Assembly: GCA_963667195.1 (NCBI GenBank)
Contig: OY762962.1
Location: forward strand, 3,100,001-3,164,000
Reading direction: 5' to 3'
DNA from: UBA7703 sp963667195
GTDB taxonomy: Bacteria; Bacillota; Clostridia; Christensenellales; CAG-138
DNA length: 64,000 nucleotides
Part shown: positions 50,514 through 59,445 of the stretch, piece after piece
Position numbering within the stretch: the first letter of the stretch is position 1
Layout: every line of letters starts with the position of its first letter
Made by a program: the position numbers and the translations under genes
Notes under the pieces: generated by a model
What the model saw: the letters and a program-made list of their open reading frames with translations, nothing else
Database searches by the model: none
What the model was told of the DNA's origin: nothing

Positions 50514-52409
50514 TTATTTGGAGAACTCGTTGAGAATCGACTTCTCCCATTTTGCATAGGCGCGGTCAAAAGAGGTGCGGAACGCTTCTTTAAACGTCAT
50601 CTGGCCGGAGCAGTAGCTTGTGAGACGGTCAAAGCCGTAGTGCTCCGCAAGGTATGCGCAGAAGGAAGATGCCATCGACACGCTCATGTCGTCGCCCTGC
50701 TCCGCGGGCTCGGTAAAGCCGTAGATCTCGGTGATCGGGTATGACTCGTAGGCGGTTCCGCGCTTCATGCCGTTCTTAAGGCAATCGTATGCGACGGCGT
50801 CTACCAACAGGCGATAGTCTTCGTTCGTCAGCTTGTGCTCGGTTCCGCCCTGATCGTAATAGTATTGCACATACGTACCCAGCGGGATCGTGATACCAAG
50901 CTGTTCGAGCTTTGCCAGCCACATATCATACGGATTCAGCACGTTTCCGAGGTACATTGCGTAACCATAGTGCTGCCAATGGAGGGAATCCGGATGCAGA
51001 ATCATGAGCACATATTGCTCCGCGCAATGCCAATAAAATCTTCCGATCTGAATTTGATAAGGATGTACACTCAAATCATAACTATATGTATCGTTATCCA
51101 TTACATTATAGTCCACTCTTGCCATCGCAACTTTTTTATCATAACAACCTTCGGCATTTTTCTTCAGATATGCCCGGATATAACTCTCTCCGTTGGCTAG
51201 TCGATTTACAAAATCCGCCAAAGCATCTGCGGATACAACCTTATCACCAAGCACACTTAATTCGATTCCATAGGTCAAAAGGTTATAAACATTACCTCCA
51301 ATATTAGCAGTGATATAAACCCCGTTGACCAGTTTTGATTCTGGAACAGTGTAAGATTTTTGATCGAAATCAGAAGCTTTGAAATCGATCAAATCCAATT
51401 CTTTGATCGTCGGTGCAACCGCCTGCTTTGGCCGGACAATCGGGTTTGCCAGTAGGAAGATTGCCGCTGCAATCGCTAAAATCACCGCCGCGAGAACGAT
51501 CCAAAACGTGGGTTTCTTATAGTTCAACACATTGATAATCCTCTCTTTCGTACAGTGTTCACCAAAGGCGAGAGGCCCCGCCGCAAACGCCGCGCGCTGG
51601 GTGCCAAGGCGCAGCAGCGTCTCGCCATACGCCGCAATCTCTTCGCGATTGCAGGCTTTCATCGCGCGCTCGTCACAGCTCGCCTCCATGTCGTCGCAAA
51701 ACAGGCGAAACGCGAGCCAAACGAGCGGATTGAACCAATGAATCGTCAAAATCAGGAACGCCGCCGGTTTTGCCAGATAGTCATAGCGGTAGATGTGTGC
51801 CCGCTCATGCAGCAGCACCAGCCTTCTCTCGTTTGCTCGCATGCCAACCGGCAGTATGATGCGCGGACGAAGAAAGCCCGTGACGAAGGGTGACGTGACC
51901 GCATCCGTCTCATACACATCCAGCTCCGACCGCACAGCATCGCTAACCCTCCGCTTGAGCCGTATATATTGCACGATCGAATACAGCAGTATGACCGCAA
52001 CCCCGACCAACCAGACCGTCATGCCGACCGCAAGCCAAATCTGCATCGGATCGGTGCTTGCCTGTGGCGTTGGCGCGAAGGAAGCCGCGCTCTCCGCCAC
52101 CGAAGCTGGCGCGGAGAAGATGCCCGCTGTATCTTGCGTTGTCTTGCCGGATTGCTCCGTCAAGGTTGCCTGATCCGCGAGATACACTACCGTTCCGTTG
52201 ACCGGCTCCGGCGCGCCGATGCCACCAAGCAGCGATACTTGAAAGGAGAAACTCACCGGCACAACAAGGCGCAGGAACACAACCGCCCAGAGCGCACAGC
52301 TGATCCAACGCGGCGCCCGCTTGAGCGGAATGCGCAGGAGCGCAACGGCCAACACGGCAATGCCGCCGGTCACGCTCATGTTGAGGATGGCGCGAAAAAC
52401 GTCGTTCAT
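50514..52409 (-). CDS. BlaR1/MecR1-like M56 membrane metalloprotease sensor
   Basis: A protein of 631 residues. Four membrane segments surround the M56 zinc site HERAHIYRYDY (HExxH) and the downstream DDMEASCDERAM, the cytoplasmic protease that cuts BlaI-type repressors. The last membrane segment is at about 305-325. The extracellular part (330-631) is not a penicillin-binding transducer (no SxxK/KTG set is seen). Its end (SFCAYLAEHYGFDRL, then FKEAFRTSF) resembles the tail of peptidase-MA-like domains. DNA for residues about 330-456 is clearly AT-richer than its surroundings. It is three bases after the BlaI-like gene. Confidence 0.86.
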   Translation of the reverse strand: MNDVFRAILNMSVTGGIAVLAVALLRIPLKRAPRWISCALWAVVFLRLVVPVSFSFQVSLLGGIGAPEPVNGTVVYLADQATLTEQSGKTTQDTAGIFSAPASVAESAASFAPTPQASTDPMQIWLAVGMTVWLVGVAVILLYSIVQYIRLKRRVSDAVRSELDVYETDAVTSPFVTGFLRPRIILPVGMRANERRLVLLHERAHIYRYDYLAKPAAFLILTIHWFNPLVWLAFRLFCDDMEASCDERAMKACNREEIAAYGETLLRLGTQRAAFAAGPLAFGEHCTKERIINVLNYKKPTFWIVLAAVILAIAAAIFLLANPIVRPKQAVAPTIKELDLIDFKASDFDQKSYTVPESKLVNGVYITANIGGNVYNLLTYGIELSVLGDKVVSADALADFVNRLANGESYIRAYLKKNAEGCYDKKVAMARVDYNVMDNDTYSYDLSVHPYQIQIGRFYWHCAEQYVLMILHPDSLHWQHYGYAMYLGNVLNPYDMWLAKLEQLGITIPLGTYVQYYYDQGGTEHKLTNEDYRLLVDAVAYDCLKNGMKRGTAYESYPITEIYGFTEPAEQGDDMSVSMASSFCAYLAEHYGFDRLTSYCSGQMTFKEAFRTSFDRAYAKWEKSILNEFSK

Positions 52410-52412
52410 GCG

Positions 52413-52781
52413 CTATTTCCTCTCGCGATACGCCTTGAGCAGCTTCTCAATCTGCGCCGCATCTTCGCCGGAGATGCTTCCGCCTTCGAGAAACGCCGCG
52501 ATAAACGCGGGCAGCGATCCCTTAAAACCTCGGCTGACGAGCTGGTTCCCTTCGCGTTTGCCCGCCTCCGCACGCGCCACGCAAGCGGTGACGAGTGCGT
52601 TTTCGTTGACCAGATACCCCTTTTCGCAGAGTCGCTTGAGCACGGTATAGGTGGTCGTGCGCTTCCAACCGAGCTTCTCCTCCGCGAGGCGGCAAAGCTG
52701 CGGCGATTCAACCGGCTCATGATCCCAAACGATGTCCATCAGCCGCCAATCTGCGTGGGTCAGTGTTGTTTCCTGTTCCAT
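52413..52781 (-). CDS. BlaI/MecI-family repressor
   Basis: A protein of 122 residues. The winged helix (LTHADWRLMDIVWDHEPVES, KRTTTYTVLKRLCEKGYL) and C-terminal dimerisation helices match BlaI/MecI/CopY regulators. The ATG at 52781 has AAGGAGAG upstream; the in-frame extension covers the operator region. It should bind the two matched palindromes upstream and be cleaved when the M56 sensor is activated. Confidence 0.93.
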   Translation of the reverse strand: MEQETTLTHADWRLMDIVWDHEPVESPQLCRLAEEKLGWKRTTTYTVLKRLCEKGYLVNENALVTACVARAEAGKREGNQLVSRGFKGSLPAFIAAFLEGGSISGEDAAQIEKLLKAYRERK

Positions 52782-52835
52782 CTGTCTCTCCTTGCCGTTT
52801 GCTCTTGATTGTGTTTCGATGTTAGAATGCATTCC

Positions 52836-52874
52836 GTCTAACGTTTTAGACAAAATCAGTCTAATATTTTAGAC
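52836..52874. promoter_or_regulatory. Two BlaI-type operators upstream of the repressor
   Basis: GTCTAACGTTTTAGAC at 52836-52851 and GTCTAATATTTTAGAC at 52859-52874, each GTCTAA-N4-TTAGAC. Start-to-start distance is 23 bases, about two helical turns. Confidence 0.9.
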
Positions 52875-52886
52875 GCACTATGTCAA
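52858..52886 (-). promoter_or_regulatory. Promoter of the BlaI-BlaR1-like operon
   Basis: TTGACA at 52881-52886, a 17-base spacer and TAGACT at 52858-52863 on the minus strand. The second operator fills the spacer and overlaps the -10 box. Confidence 0.8.
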
Positions 52887-52959
52887 GTGGTTTTCAAATA
52901 AAAAATCCGGTGTTTCCACCGGATCATTTTGTTTCGCGATTCTTTCGCAAAATCTGTTT

Positions 52960-53226
52960 CTATTTCTGAGCTGGTTTGTTCAGCTCGTAAAACGCCTTCA
53001 TCTCTTTTTTCGTCGTTTCGTCGAGGTGGTGCCAGCGCACACCCTGAATTGCACCTTCGAGCGCGCAGAGGCGCATGTAGCAGGCGGAAGGATCGATGGC
53101 AGCGATTCTGAGCCACGCCTCGCGACTGCCTGTCTGCTTGAGCGCGTCGATCGTCGGCACGCCGATCTTGATCAACTGCGCTTCCAGTTTCTCCGCGATG
53201 TTTGGCAGCTTTTTCAGTTCTCCCAT
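52960..53226 (-). CDS. TfoX C-terminal-domain protein
   Basis: A protein of 88 residues consisting only of the TfoX C-terminal domain, a helix-hairpin-helix-like fold (LPNIAEKLEAQLIKIGVPTI, REAWLRIAAIDPSACYMRLCALEGAIQGVRW in adjacent pieces). The N-terminal TfoX half is absent. In some bacteria TfoX controls competence; stand-alone C-terminal domains are widespread and uncharacterised. AAGGAG precedes the ATG. It is 15 bases after the acetyltransferase gene. Confidence 0.88.
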   Translation of the reverse strand: MGELKKLPNIAEKLEAQLIKIGVPTIDALKQTGSREAWLRIAAIDPSACYMRLCALEGAIQGVRWHHLDETTKKEMKAFYELNKPAQK

Positions 53227-53241
53227 ACTCTGCTCCTTTCC

Positions 53242-53784
53242 TTAGTCGAGCGCAATCCAGTAGCGCTCCAGATTGACGTTGTCCCGCTCGCAATAGACGG
53301 TCTTGTCGTAGACGCCGCCGCAGGAGAGAATCGTTCTGCGGCTTCCCTCGTTTTCCACGAGGCAGGTAATCAGCACGCGATCGAGCCCGAACGCGCGGCA
53401 AACCTTCAGGCACTCGGTCAACATCCGCTTTGCGTAGCCCTTTCTCCGCTCGTCGGGACGCACCGAATAGCCGATGTTTCCGCCAAACTCGCGCAGGAAG
53501 TCGTTGAACTCGTGCCGGAACTGTGTCATGCCGACGATCTTGTGATCCCGCTCGCGCAAGAGTGCAAACTGTTCGGACGGCACCCAGTTTTCCGGTTTGG
53601 TTTCCCGTTGTTCCGCGAGCCGGTTAAACGCCAGCCACTCCAACGGGTCCTCCATCCGGCGGAGCGGGCCGGTTCCGTCCATGCTGTCCCCCACGGCTAA
53701 AAACGCCTCGCGGTAAGACACGATCTCCGCCAGCATGGTTTCATCGGGCTTGACTAAGATGCAACTGTCGTTTTCATTATCCAT
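53242..53784 (-). CDS. GNAT-family N-acetyltransferase
   Basis: A protein of 180 residues. The GNAT acetyl-CoA motif A is visible as NIGYSVRPDERRKGYAKRML, and the middle (VGMTQFRHEFND) and C-terminal (CLVENEGSRRTILSCGGVYD) parts match the clostridial acetyltransferases that modify small amines or antibiotics. The start at 53784 (TGGAGC upstream) overlaps the NUDIX gene by 8 bases. It lies in a run of small accessory genes; substrate unknown. Confidence 0.9.
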   Translation of the reverse strand: MDNENDSCILVKPDETMLAEIVSYREAFLAVGDSMDGTGPLRRMEDPLEWLAFNRLAEQRETKPENWVPSEQFALLRERDHKIVGMTQFRHEFNDFLREFGGNIGYSVRPDERRKGYAKRMLTECLKVCRAFGLDRVLITCLVENEGSRRTILSCGGVYDKTVYCERDNVNLERYWIALD

Positions 53785-54256
53785 GATTGTGCTCCAGATA
53801 GACCGATCCGAGAAATTGCGGTGACTCATTCGAAATCAGCTGTGTAAACGCCGTGCGCACCTCTTTGGGAAGCAGATTGACGGAAGGCACATCCTCGATC
53901 GGTACCCATTCGACGGAGATTTGCAGATCATCCGTCTCGGTCGGTTCGATCCGCTCCGTTTTAGTGAGTCGGCAAACGAAGATATGCAGCATCTTGTGCG
54001 CATATTGGAGATAGTGTTCGCGAATGAAGGGGTCCATGCAGATCTCCTCCATCAGCGCGCAGAAGCGAACCGGCTCCACGGAATAGCCTGTCTCCTCAAG
54101 GCATTCGCGGTGAATTGCCTCCGCAAGGGTCTCAAACTGCTCCTGTCCGCCGCCGGGCAGGGAAAAGTATTCCCCGTTGTTTTCATCCCTGCAACGATTG
54201 AGTAGCACCTTGCCCTCGTGAATTACAATCGCCTTGACCGTACTTCTTACATTCAT
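53777..54256 (-). CDS. NUDIX hydrolase
   Basis: A protein of 159 residues with a complete Nudix box (GGGQEQFETLAEAIHRECLEE followed by TGY), so catalytic Glu residues are in place. The family hydrolyses nucleoside diphosphates linked to another moiety. The start is taken as the ATG at 54256; a TTG nine bases earlier overlaps the preceding stop. The end overlaps the acetyltransferase gene, suggesting coupling. Confidence 0.9.
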   Translation of the reverse strand: MNVRSTVKAIVIHEGKVLLNRCRDENNGEYFSLPGGGQEQFETLAEAIHRECLEETGYSVEPVRFCALMEEICMDPFIREHYLQYAHKMLHIFVCRLTKTERIEPTETDDLQISVEWVPIEDVPSVNLLPKEVRTAFTQLISNESPQFLGSVYLEHNHG

Positions 54257-54261
54257 ATGAT

Positions 54262-54666
54262 TCAAATACGTGTATCGCGCACATAGGAGAGATATCGCGT
54301 TCCCTGAAATGTCAGGCTGCCCTTATCTCCCTCGGTCAGCATTCCATACTCTGTGTCCGGCACGCGGAGCTCCATACGATCCCCGCTCTGTACCTCAAAC
54401 GTGACGTAATACGTTGTGGAAGAATACCCCATGTTCATCGCGTCATTCGAGTTGTTCATGTTGTGCCGGTAGGTCACGTCCGAGCGTTTGGTAACGACCT
54501 TTGCGTCTACCGTCAGTACGGGCGAATTGTTGTTTTGATTCCATTGCTTCGCGCTCTTTACGATTTTGATGATGATAAAGACAAACATAAACGCGAATAT
54601 GATCATAAAGAAAAAGGGGAAGATTCCAAACATAAAATTAAAACCGTCAAACGAATTGGAAAACAT
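54262..54666 (-). CDS. DUF2500-family membrane protein
   Basis: A protein of 134 residues. One strongly hydrophobic N-terminal segment rich in Phe/Ile (about 11-35) is followed by a beta-rich domain (LTVDAKVVTKRSDV, TTYYVTFEVQSGDRMELRVP, GMLTEGDKGSLTFQGTRYL) that fits DUF2500. Function unknown. A modest AAAGGCG precedes the ATG. It lies five bases before the NUDIX gene. Confidence 0.82.
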   Translation of the reverse strand: MFSNSFDGFNFMFGIFPFFFMIIFAFMFVFIIIKIVKSAKQWNQNNNSPVLTVDAKVVTKRSDVTYRHNMNNSNDAMNMGYSSTTYYVTFEVQSGDRMELRVPDTEYGMLTEGDKGSLTFQGTRYLSYVRDTRI

Positions 54667-54720
54667 TGTTACGCCTTTCTGATACGAACGATCTCATGCG
54701 AAGAAATTCAAACAAACGAT

Positions 54721-55098
54721 TTATTGCAGCACGAAGCCGGAAATGATCCGGCAGATGCCGGAGACATCCGCGCGGCTGACGAACTCAAACTTGACCTTGC
54801 CCATGCCTGCAAACCAGAGTTCTAGTTCGCTGTCGAGATCCAGCACGCCCGCGGTCTCTACCGAGAACGCCTGAATCTTACTGTACGGCAGCGAGGTGAA
54901 ATCCTTTTTCTTTCCAGTGATACCCTGCACGTTGATTGCAAAGATGCGCTTATTGGTGAAGACCACGCCGTCTCGCACGGTCTGAAACGAGCAAAGAATC
55001 TCTTCGCCGGGAATGAACATCGGCTGAATCACGGGCGAAAACGTGTTGTCCGCGACCGGACGGAGCTTGAGAAACACAGCATTTTGAAAATCGATCAT
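54721..55098 (-). CDS. PH-like domain protein
   Basis: A protein of 125 residues. The pattern GEEILCSFQTVRDGVVFTNK, RIFAINVQGITGKKKDFTSL and YSKIQAFSVETAG is that of bacterial pleckstrin-like (bPH) proteins. There is no membrane segment or signal. The start at 55098 has GGAGAGAG upstream. A short in-frame extension exists but lacks a ribosome site. Role unknown. Confidence 0.83.
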   Translation of the reverse strand: MIDFQNAVFLKLRPVADNTFSPVIQPMFIPGEEILCSFQTVRDGVVFTNKRIFAINVQGITGKKKDFTSLPYSKIQAFSVETAGVLDLDSELELWFAGMGKVKFEFVSRADVSGICRIISGFVLQ

Positions 55099-55151
55099 AT
55101 CTCTCTCCGCAAGCAAATCATTTTCCCTATCATACCCGACTTTGCGCAAAA

Positions 55152-55177
55152 AAAGAACCCGTGTTACCGGATTCTTT
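55152..55177 (-). terminator. Terminator of the TetR-ABC exporter operon
   Basis: A 10-bp stem containing one G-T pair that forms only in the minus-strand RNA, with a 6-base loop and a run of seven T bases after it, 20 bases past the permease stop. Confidence 0.82.
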
Positions 55178-55196
55178 TTCTAAAATCACAAGTTAT

Positions 55197-56243
55197 TTAC
55201 AGCGTGCGGTATTTTTTCAGCACCTGAATGTTTAGCACAAAGAACACCCCCGTAAACCCCAGCATGATCAACAGATCGCCCAATACATCCGAAAAGCCCG
55301 CTCCGCGCAGCATCACCTTTCTCAGCGCGTCCGCACCGTAGGTGAGCGGAAATATCTTTGCTAAGTATTGCAGCGCCTGCGGCGTTTCGCGCAGGTTGAA
55401 GAGCCCGCAAAACATCACCTGTGGAATGATCACGATCGGGATAAACTGAAACAGCTGAAACTCGTTTCGCGCAAACGCCGAAAACAGCGTTCCCATCGCG
55501 AGCGAAGTCCCCGCGATTGTGAGGTTGATCAGCAGCACCAGAAACACGGCTGTCCCGGTGTGAATCTTGAGCACGTATTGCAAAAACAGCTGTATCACGA
55601 CGGTTTGCAGCGCCGCAAACACGCCGAAGCCGAGGAAATATCCCGCGACCAACTGTCTGCGCCGCAAGGAGGAGACGAGGATTCGATCCAGCGTTCCGCT
55701 GATGCGCTCCCGCAGAAACGCGATGCCCGCGAGCAGAAACACCAGGAAAAAGATGATGAACCCCATCATGCTCGGCGCGAGAAAATCAAACTGCTCGAAG
55801 TCCTCGGAACCGTAATACAGTTCGACCTCCGGCGCTTTGGTTATCGACTCCACCTGAGACGCAAACTGCTGCGGCATGGACGCAACCTTCTGCTCCTGCG
55901 CATACTGCATAAACGCGCGCTTCGTAAGCTGGGTCACCGCCGGGTCTGTGCCCTCCGCGACATAGCGATCCTCGCTGATGTATCCGTCGCTCTTGCCGTC
56001 CTTCAGCCGCGCAATCGCGTCTGCTTCTGTCGAAACCAGCGTGATATCGGCAACGTCCTCCATCTTTTCGCTCGCGACATAATCCGTGGAGATGATGTCG
56101 ATGTTCGCCTTGGTGACTCCATTGCCCAGCAGCAGGAACAGCAGCGTCATGATGAGCACGGGAGCCAGCAGCATCACAACCAGCGTGCGCTTGTCTCCCG
56201 CAATCTGGCGGATCAGCCTGCCCGCAATCACAAACATCTTCAT
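55197..56243 (-). CDS. ABC-2 type exporter permease
   Basis: A protein of 348 residues. One N-terminal membrane segment (about 19-41), a large extracytoplasmic loop (about 45-165), and five C-terminal segments are typical of ABC2_membrane_3 permeases (LAGIAFLRERISGTLDRILV, FQFIPIVIIPQVMFCGLF). The start at 56243 has GGAGG upstream and overlaps the ATPase stop as ATGA. With the ATPase and TetR regulator it forms a drug- or lipid-exporter operon of a kind often self-regulated by its substrate. Confidence 0.92.
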   Translation of the reverse strand: MKMFVIAGRLIRQIAGDKRTLVVMLLAPVLIMTLLFLLLGNGVTKANIDIISTDYVASEKMEDVADITLVSTEADAIARLKDGKSDGYISEDRYVAEGTDPAVTQLTKRAFMQYAQEQKVASMPQQFASQVESITKAPEVELYYGSEDFEQFDFLAPSMMGFIIFFLVFLLAGIAFLRERISGTLDRILVSSLRRRQLVAGYFLGFGVFAALQTVVIQLFLQYVLKIHTGTAVFLVLLINLTIAGTSLAMGTLFSAFARNEFQLFQFIPIVIIPQVMFCGLFNLRETPQALQYLAKIFPLTYGADALRKVMLRGAGFSDVLGDLLIMLGFTGVFFVLNIQVLKKYRTL

Positions 56244-56977
56244 ACGTTGCCTCCAGCAGTCGCGCTCTGCTTTGCGGAGGCGATATAGGCCGCCTCCAGC
56301 GTTCCGATCGGCGTCTTTTGCTTGAGCTCGTCCGGCGTTCCGTTTTCGAGTATCGAGCCCGCGCGAATCAGGATCAGGCGGTCGCATTTTTCCGCCTCAT
56401 CCATGACGTGCGTCGTCACGATGATCGAGCGCCCAAGCGATTTGAGCCGCTGAAACTCCGACCAGAACAGCTCCCGCAGAACAGGATCGATGCCGACGGT
56501 CGGCTCGTCGAGCACGATGACGTCAGGATCACCAATCAGCGCGGCGGTGAGCGAAAGCCGTCGCTTCATGCCGCCGGAGTAGTAGACGATCTTTTTGTTC
56601 TCGTCCCGATCCAGCTCGACGAGCTTCATCAGCTCATGCGCCTGCGCGATCGCCTCCCGCTTGCCCATGCCCTTAAGTTGCGCGAAAAAGACGAGGTTTT
56701 GCAGTCCGGTCAGGTCTTCATAGAGCGCATCCTGCTGCGCCATGTAGCCGATGCGATCCATGATCGCAAGGTTTGGCATTTGCGTGCCCTGCACCTCCAC
56801 CTCGCCTCCGTCCAGCTTGAGCGTGCCCAGCAGGCACTTGACCAGCGTCGTTTTGCCCGCGCCGGAAGGCCCCAGCACGCCGAGAATCTCTCCCGCGCGG
56901 AGGTTTAAGTCTACCTCGCTGAGCACTTCCTCACTGCCGAATCGTTTGACGATTTTTCTCGCCGTTATGGTTTGCAT
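56240..56977 (-). CDS. ABC exporter ATP-binding protein
   Basis: A protein of 245 residues with Walker A GPSGAGKTT, the Q-loop YMAQQDALYED, the signature YSGGMKRRLS, Walker B VIVLDEPTVGID and the switch His in TTHVMDEAE. The YxSGGMKRR wording is typical of drug-exporter (DrrA/CcmA-type) ATPases. The ATG at 56977 is preferred (GGAG six bases upstream) over the one at 56989. It overlaps the tetR end by 13 bases and the permease start by 4. Confidence 0.95.
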   Translation of the reverse strand: MQTITARKIVKRFGSEEVLSEVDLNLRAGEILGVLGPSGAGKTTLVKCLLGTLKLDGGEVEVQGTQMPNLAIMDRIGYMAQQDALYEDLTGLQNLVFFAQLKGMGKREAIAQAHELMKLVELDRDENKKIVYYSGGMKRRLSLTAALIGDPDVIVLDEPTVGIDPVLRELFWSEFQRLKSLGRSIIVTTHVMDEAEKCDRLILIRAGSILENGTPDELKQKTPIGTLEAAYIASAKQSATAGGNV

Positions 56978-57615
56978 GATCCGCTCCATCCCTTCATCGC
57001 ATACTGTAAAAACTCGCGAATATCGTGCTCGGTGTTCCGCTTTTCGCTGCCGCCAAACATGCTGTAGGACAGGATAAACCCAAGCATCTGCTGCATCACC
57101 AGCCTGGAGGACAGCGCGCTGTCCAGCTCCCCGCGCGCCTTGCCATACTCCACGATTTTTTCGATATACTGCTCGATCATCGGCAGAATGCTCGTCTGAA
57201 ATTGATGGAGCAGCGGCGCCCGGTGGATCAGTTCCGGCAAAACGGACTTGATGAAGCGCCCGTTGTCACGAATCATCTTGATGCGGTCGATCAAAATGTC
57301 GAACCAGATGTCCTCCACGGAGTCGGCCTCATGCGCGCGGATGATCCGGTCGATCGGCTCGCTGATGCGCGGCATCATCACGCGAATCAGCAGCGGCACC
57401 ATGCGCTCTAAGATTGCATCCTTGGTCGGAAAATAGCGAAATATCGTTCCTTCCGCCACGCCGGCGCGCTCGGCTATCTCGCGCGTACGGGTCGATTCAA
57501 ACCCCTTCTCGGAGAAAATGTTGATCGCGGCGTTGATGATGCGAATCTCCTTGTCCGACGAGGTCTCGGTATAATCCTCTAAAAACTCCTGAAAATCGTA
57601 GCTGTCTTCCTTCAT
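56965..57615 (-). CDS. TetR-family repressor of the ABC exporter
   Basis: A protein of 216 residues. The N-terminal helix-turn-helix reads IINAAINIFSEKGFESTRTR, then EIAERAGVAEGTIFRYFPTK; the C-terminal ligand domain is all-helical. The start at 57615 has GGAGGTG upstream. It heads the operon tetR-ATPase-permease with overlapping genes, and a palindrome just downstream of its -10 box is the likely operator, so it should repress the exporter until a ligand binds. Confidence 0.93.
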   Translation of the reverse strand: MKEDSYDFQEFLEDYTETSSDKEIRIINAAINIFSEKGFESTRTREIAERAGVAEGTIFRYFPTKDAILERMVPLLIRVMMPRISEPIDRIIRAHEADSVEDIWFDILIDRIKMIRDNGRFIKSVLPELIHRAPLLHQFQTSILPMIEQYIEKIVEYGKARGELDSALSSRLVMQQMLGFILSYSMFGGSEKRNTEHDIREFLQYAMKGWSGSCKP

Positions 57616-57648
57616 CCCCGCACCTCCGGTCTTCGTCTGTTTGAAAAA

Positions 57649-57662
57649 TGAGTGACCACTCA
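57649..57662. promoter_or_regulatory. TetR operator palindrome
   Basis: TGAGTG-AC-CACTCA, a perfect 6-bp-arm palindrome directly after the -10 box of the tetR promoter, with a further CTCATT half repeat beside it. Confidence 0.8.
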
Positions 57663-57665
57663 CTC

Positions 57666-57693
57666 ATTATAGCGCTAGAAAAAAGCATGTCAA
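57666..57693 (-). promoter_or_regulatory. Promoter of the tetR-ABC exporter operon
   Basis: TTGACA at 57688-57693, a 16-base spacer and TATAAT at 57666-57671 on the minus strand. Confidence 0.85.
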
Positions 57694-57731
57694 TCCAAAC
57701 ATGCTTTCTTCGTCGATTATTTTGTTGAGAA

Positions 57732-59321
57732 TCAGTTCACCGGCGCGATGTCGAGGAACTTGACGCCTTTGTTCTTCTCCTCCATGCGGCTTAACGACCA
57801 CTCGTTTTTGAAGAGCACGACCGGGCGCTGATACTGGTCTTCCAGCAGCAACGTGTCCGTATACGCCAGCATCTCCTTGTCGAATTGATCGGTGACGATC
57901 CAGCGCGCGAGGTTATATGGGAGCTTGCGGATGCTGATCTCGACGTTATACTCGTTCTTCAGGCGATATTCGAGCACCTCAAACTGGAGAGCCCCCGCGA
58001 CTCCGATTGTGAAGCGCTCGACGCCAAGGTCGGGTTGCTTGAACACCTGAATGGCACCCTCTTCGGAGATCTGTTTGATGCCTTTGAGGAACTGCTTGCG
58101 CTTGCCGGAATCGACCGCGTTGACCTCGGCGAAGTGCTCCGAGGGGAACATCGGAATCCCTTCGAACTGGAACGCGTTCTTGCCGTTGCAGAGCGTATCC
58201 CCGATCAGGAAACAGCCGGGATCGAACACGCCGATGATGTCGCCCGCGTACGCTTCCTCGACGCTCACGCGCTCCTGCGCCATGAACTGCTGGGACTGCG
58301 TCAGGCGAAGGGTCTTGTTTGTACGCTGGTGGATGACCTCCATGCCTTTTTCAAACTTGCCGGAGCAGATGCGCAAAAACGCGATTCTGTCGCGGTGCGC
58401 AGGGTCCATGTTCGCTTGAATCTTGAAGATAAACCCGGAGAAATCGTCGCTGTCCGGCTCGACGCTGCCGCCGCTGTGCCGCTTAGCGTTCGGCGAGGGC
58501 GCCATCTCAAGGAATGCCTCCAGAAACGGACGCACGCCGAAGTTGGTCATCGCGCTGCCGAAGAACATCGGCGTGAGTTCCCCCGCGGCGACCTTCTCCA
58601 TGTCCAGCTCGTCGCCCGCGATCTCCAACAGCTCAATCTCCTCCATGAGGTGATTGTAGAGGTAGTCGCCGAGGATTTCGCGGAAGCGCGGATCGTCCGC
58701 GTCTCCGGAGTCCGACGTCGTCTCCTCCTGCCCGTGGCTTCCGCCGGTGAAGAGCTCAATGCGCTTCGTCCTGCGGTCGTAGACGCCGCGAAAATCGCCG
58801 TCCATACCGACCGGCCAATTCATCGGGTACGCGCGGATGCCAAGCGTCGCCTCGATCTCTTCCATGAGCGCGAGCGGGCCTTTGCAGTGGCGGTCCAGCT
58901 TGTTGACAAACGTAAAGATCGGTACTCCGAACATCCGGCAAACATGAAAGAGCTTCTTGGTCTGCTCTTCTACGCCCTTTGCGCCGTCGATGAGCATCAC
59001 CGCGCTGTCGGCTGCCGTCAGCGTGCGATAGGTGTCCTCGCTGAAATCCTGGTGGCCAGGTGTATCGAGAATGTTGATGCGAAATCCCTGATAATCGAAG
59101 TTGAGCACGCTGGACGTCACCGAAATACCCCTTTGTTTTTCGATCTCCATCCAGTCGGATACCGCGTATTTGGTCGCTTTTCTGCCCTTGACCGTACCCG
59201 CGAGGCGAATTGCGCCGCCGAAGAGCAGCAGCTTTTCGGTAAGGGTGGTCTTGCCCGCGTCAGGGTGCGAAATGATCGCAAACGTCTTTCTGCGGTTGAC
59301 TTCCTTTGTTAAACTTTCCAT
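57732..59321 (-). CDS. prfC: Peptide chain release factor 3
   Basis: A protein of 529 residues, the exact standard length. G motifs are SHPDAGKTTL, DTPGHQDF with the catalytic His, and NKLDR; the RF3-specific C-terminal domain follows. It recycles RF1/RF2 from the ribosome after termination. The start at 59321 has AGGGAT upstream. The frame remains open 200 bases further up, but that part reads through a tRNA gene and its terminator and is not coding. Confidence 0.95.
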   Translation of the reverse strand: MESLTKEVNRRKTFAIISHPDAGKTTLTEKLLLFGGAIRLAGTVKGRKATKYAVSDWMEIEKQRGISVTSSVLNFDYQGFRINILDTPGHQDFSEDTYRTLTAADSAVMLIDGAKGVEEQTKKLFHVCRMFGVPIFTFVNKLDRHCKGPLALMEEIEATLGIRAYPMNWPVGMDGDFRGVYDRRTKRIELFTGGSHGQEETTSDSGDADDPRFREILGDYLYNHLMEEIELLEIAGDELDMEKVAAGELTPMFFGSAMTNFGVRPFLEAFLEMAPSPNAKRHSGGSVEPDSDDFSGFIFKIQANMDPAHRDRIAFLRICSGKFEKGMEVIHQRTNKTLRLTQSQQFMAQERVSVEEAYAGDIIGVFDPGCFLIGDTLCNGKNAFQFEGIPMFPSEHFAEVNAVDSGKRKQFLKGIKQISEEGAIQVFKQPDLGVERFTIGVAGALQFEVLEYRLKNEYNVEISIRKLPYNLARWIVTDQFDKEMLAYTDTLLLEDQYQRPVVLFKNEWSLSRMEEKNKGVKFLDIAPVN

Positions 59322-59445
59322 GGTTTGTAATCCCTGTCTGGCGAATAATCGCCCGTCCACAGATGCTATGTCTGTTATCGTTCTGTTTGAAAGTGATGAT
59401 TCATCAGGCTGAAAATTCTGCATATTTCTAAAAAGGCCCTTCGTC

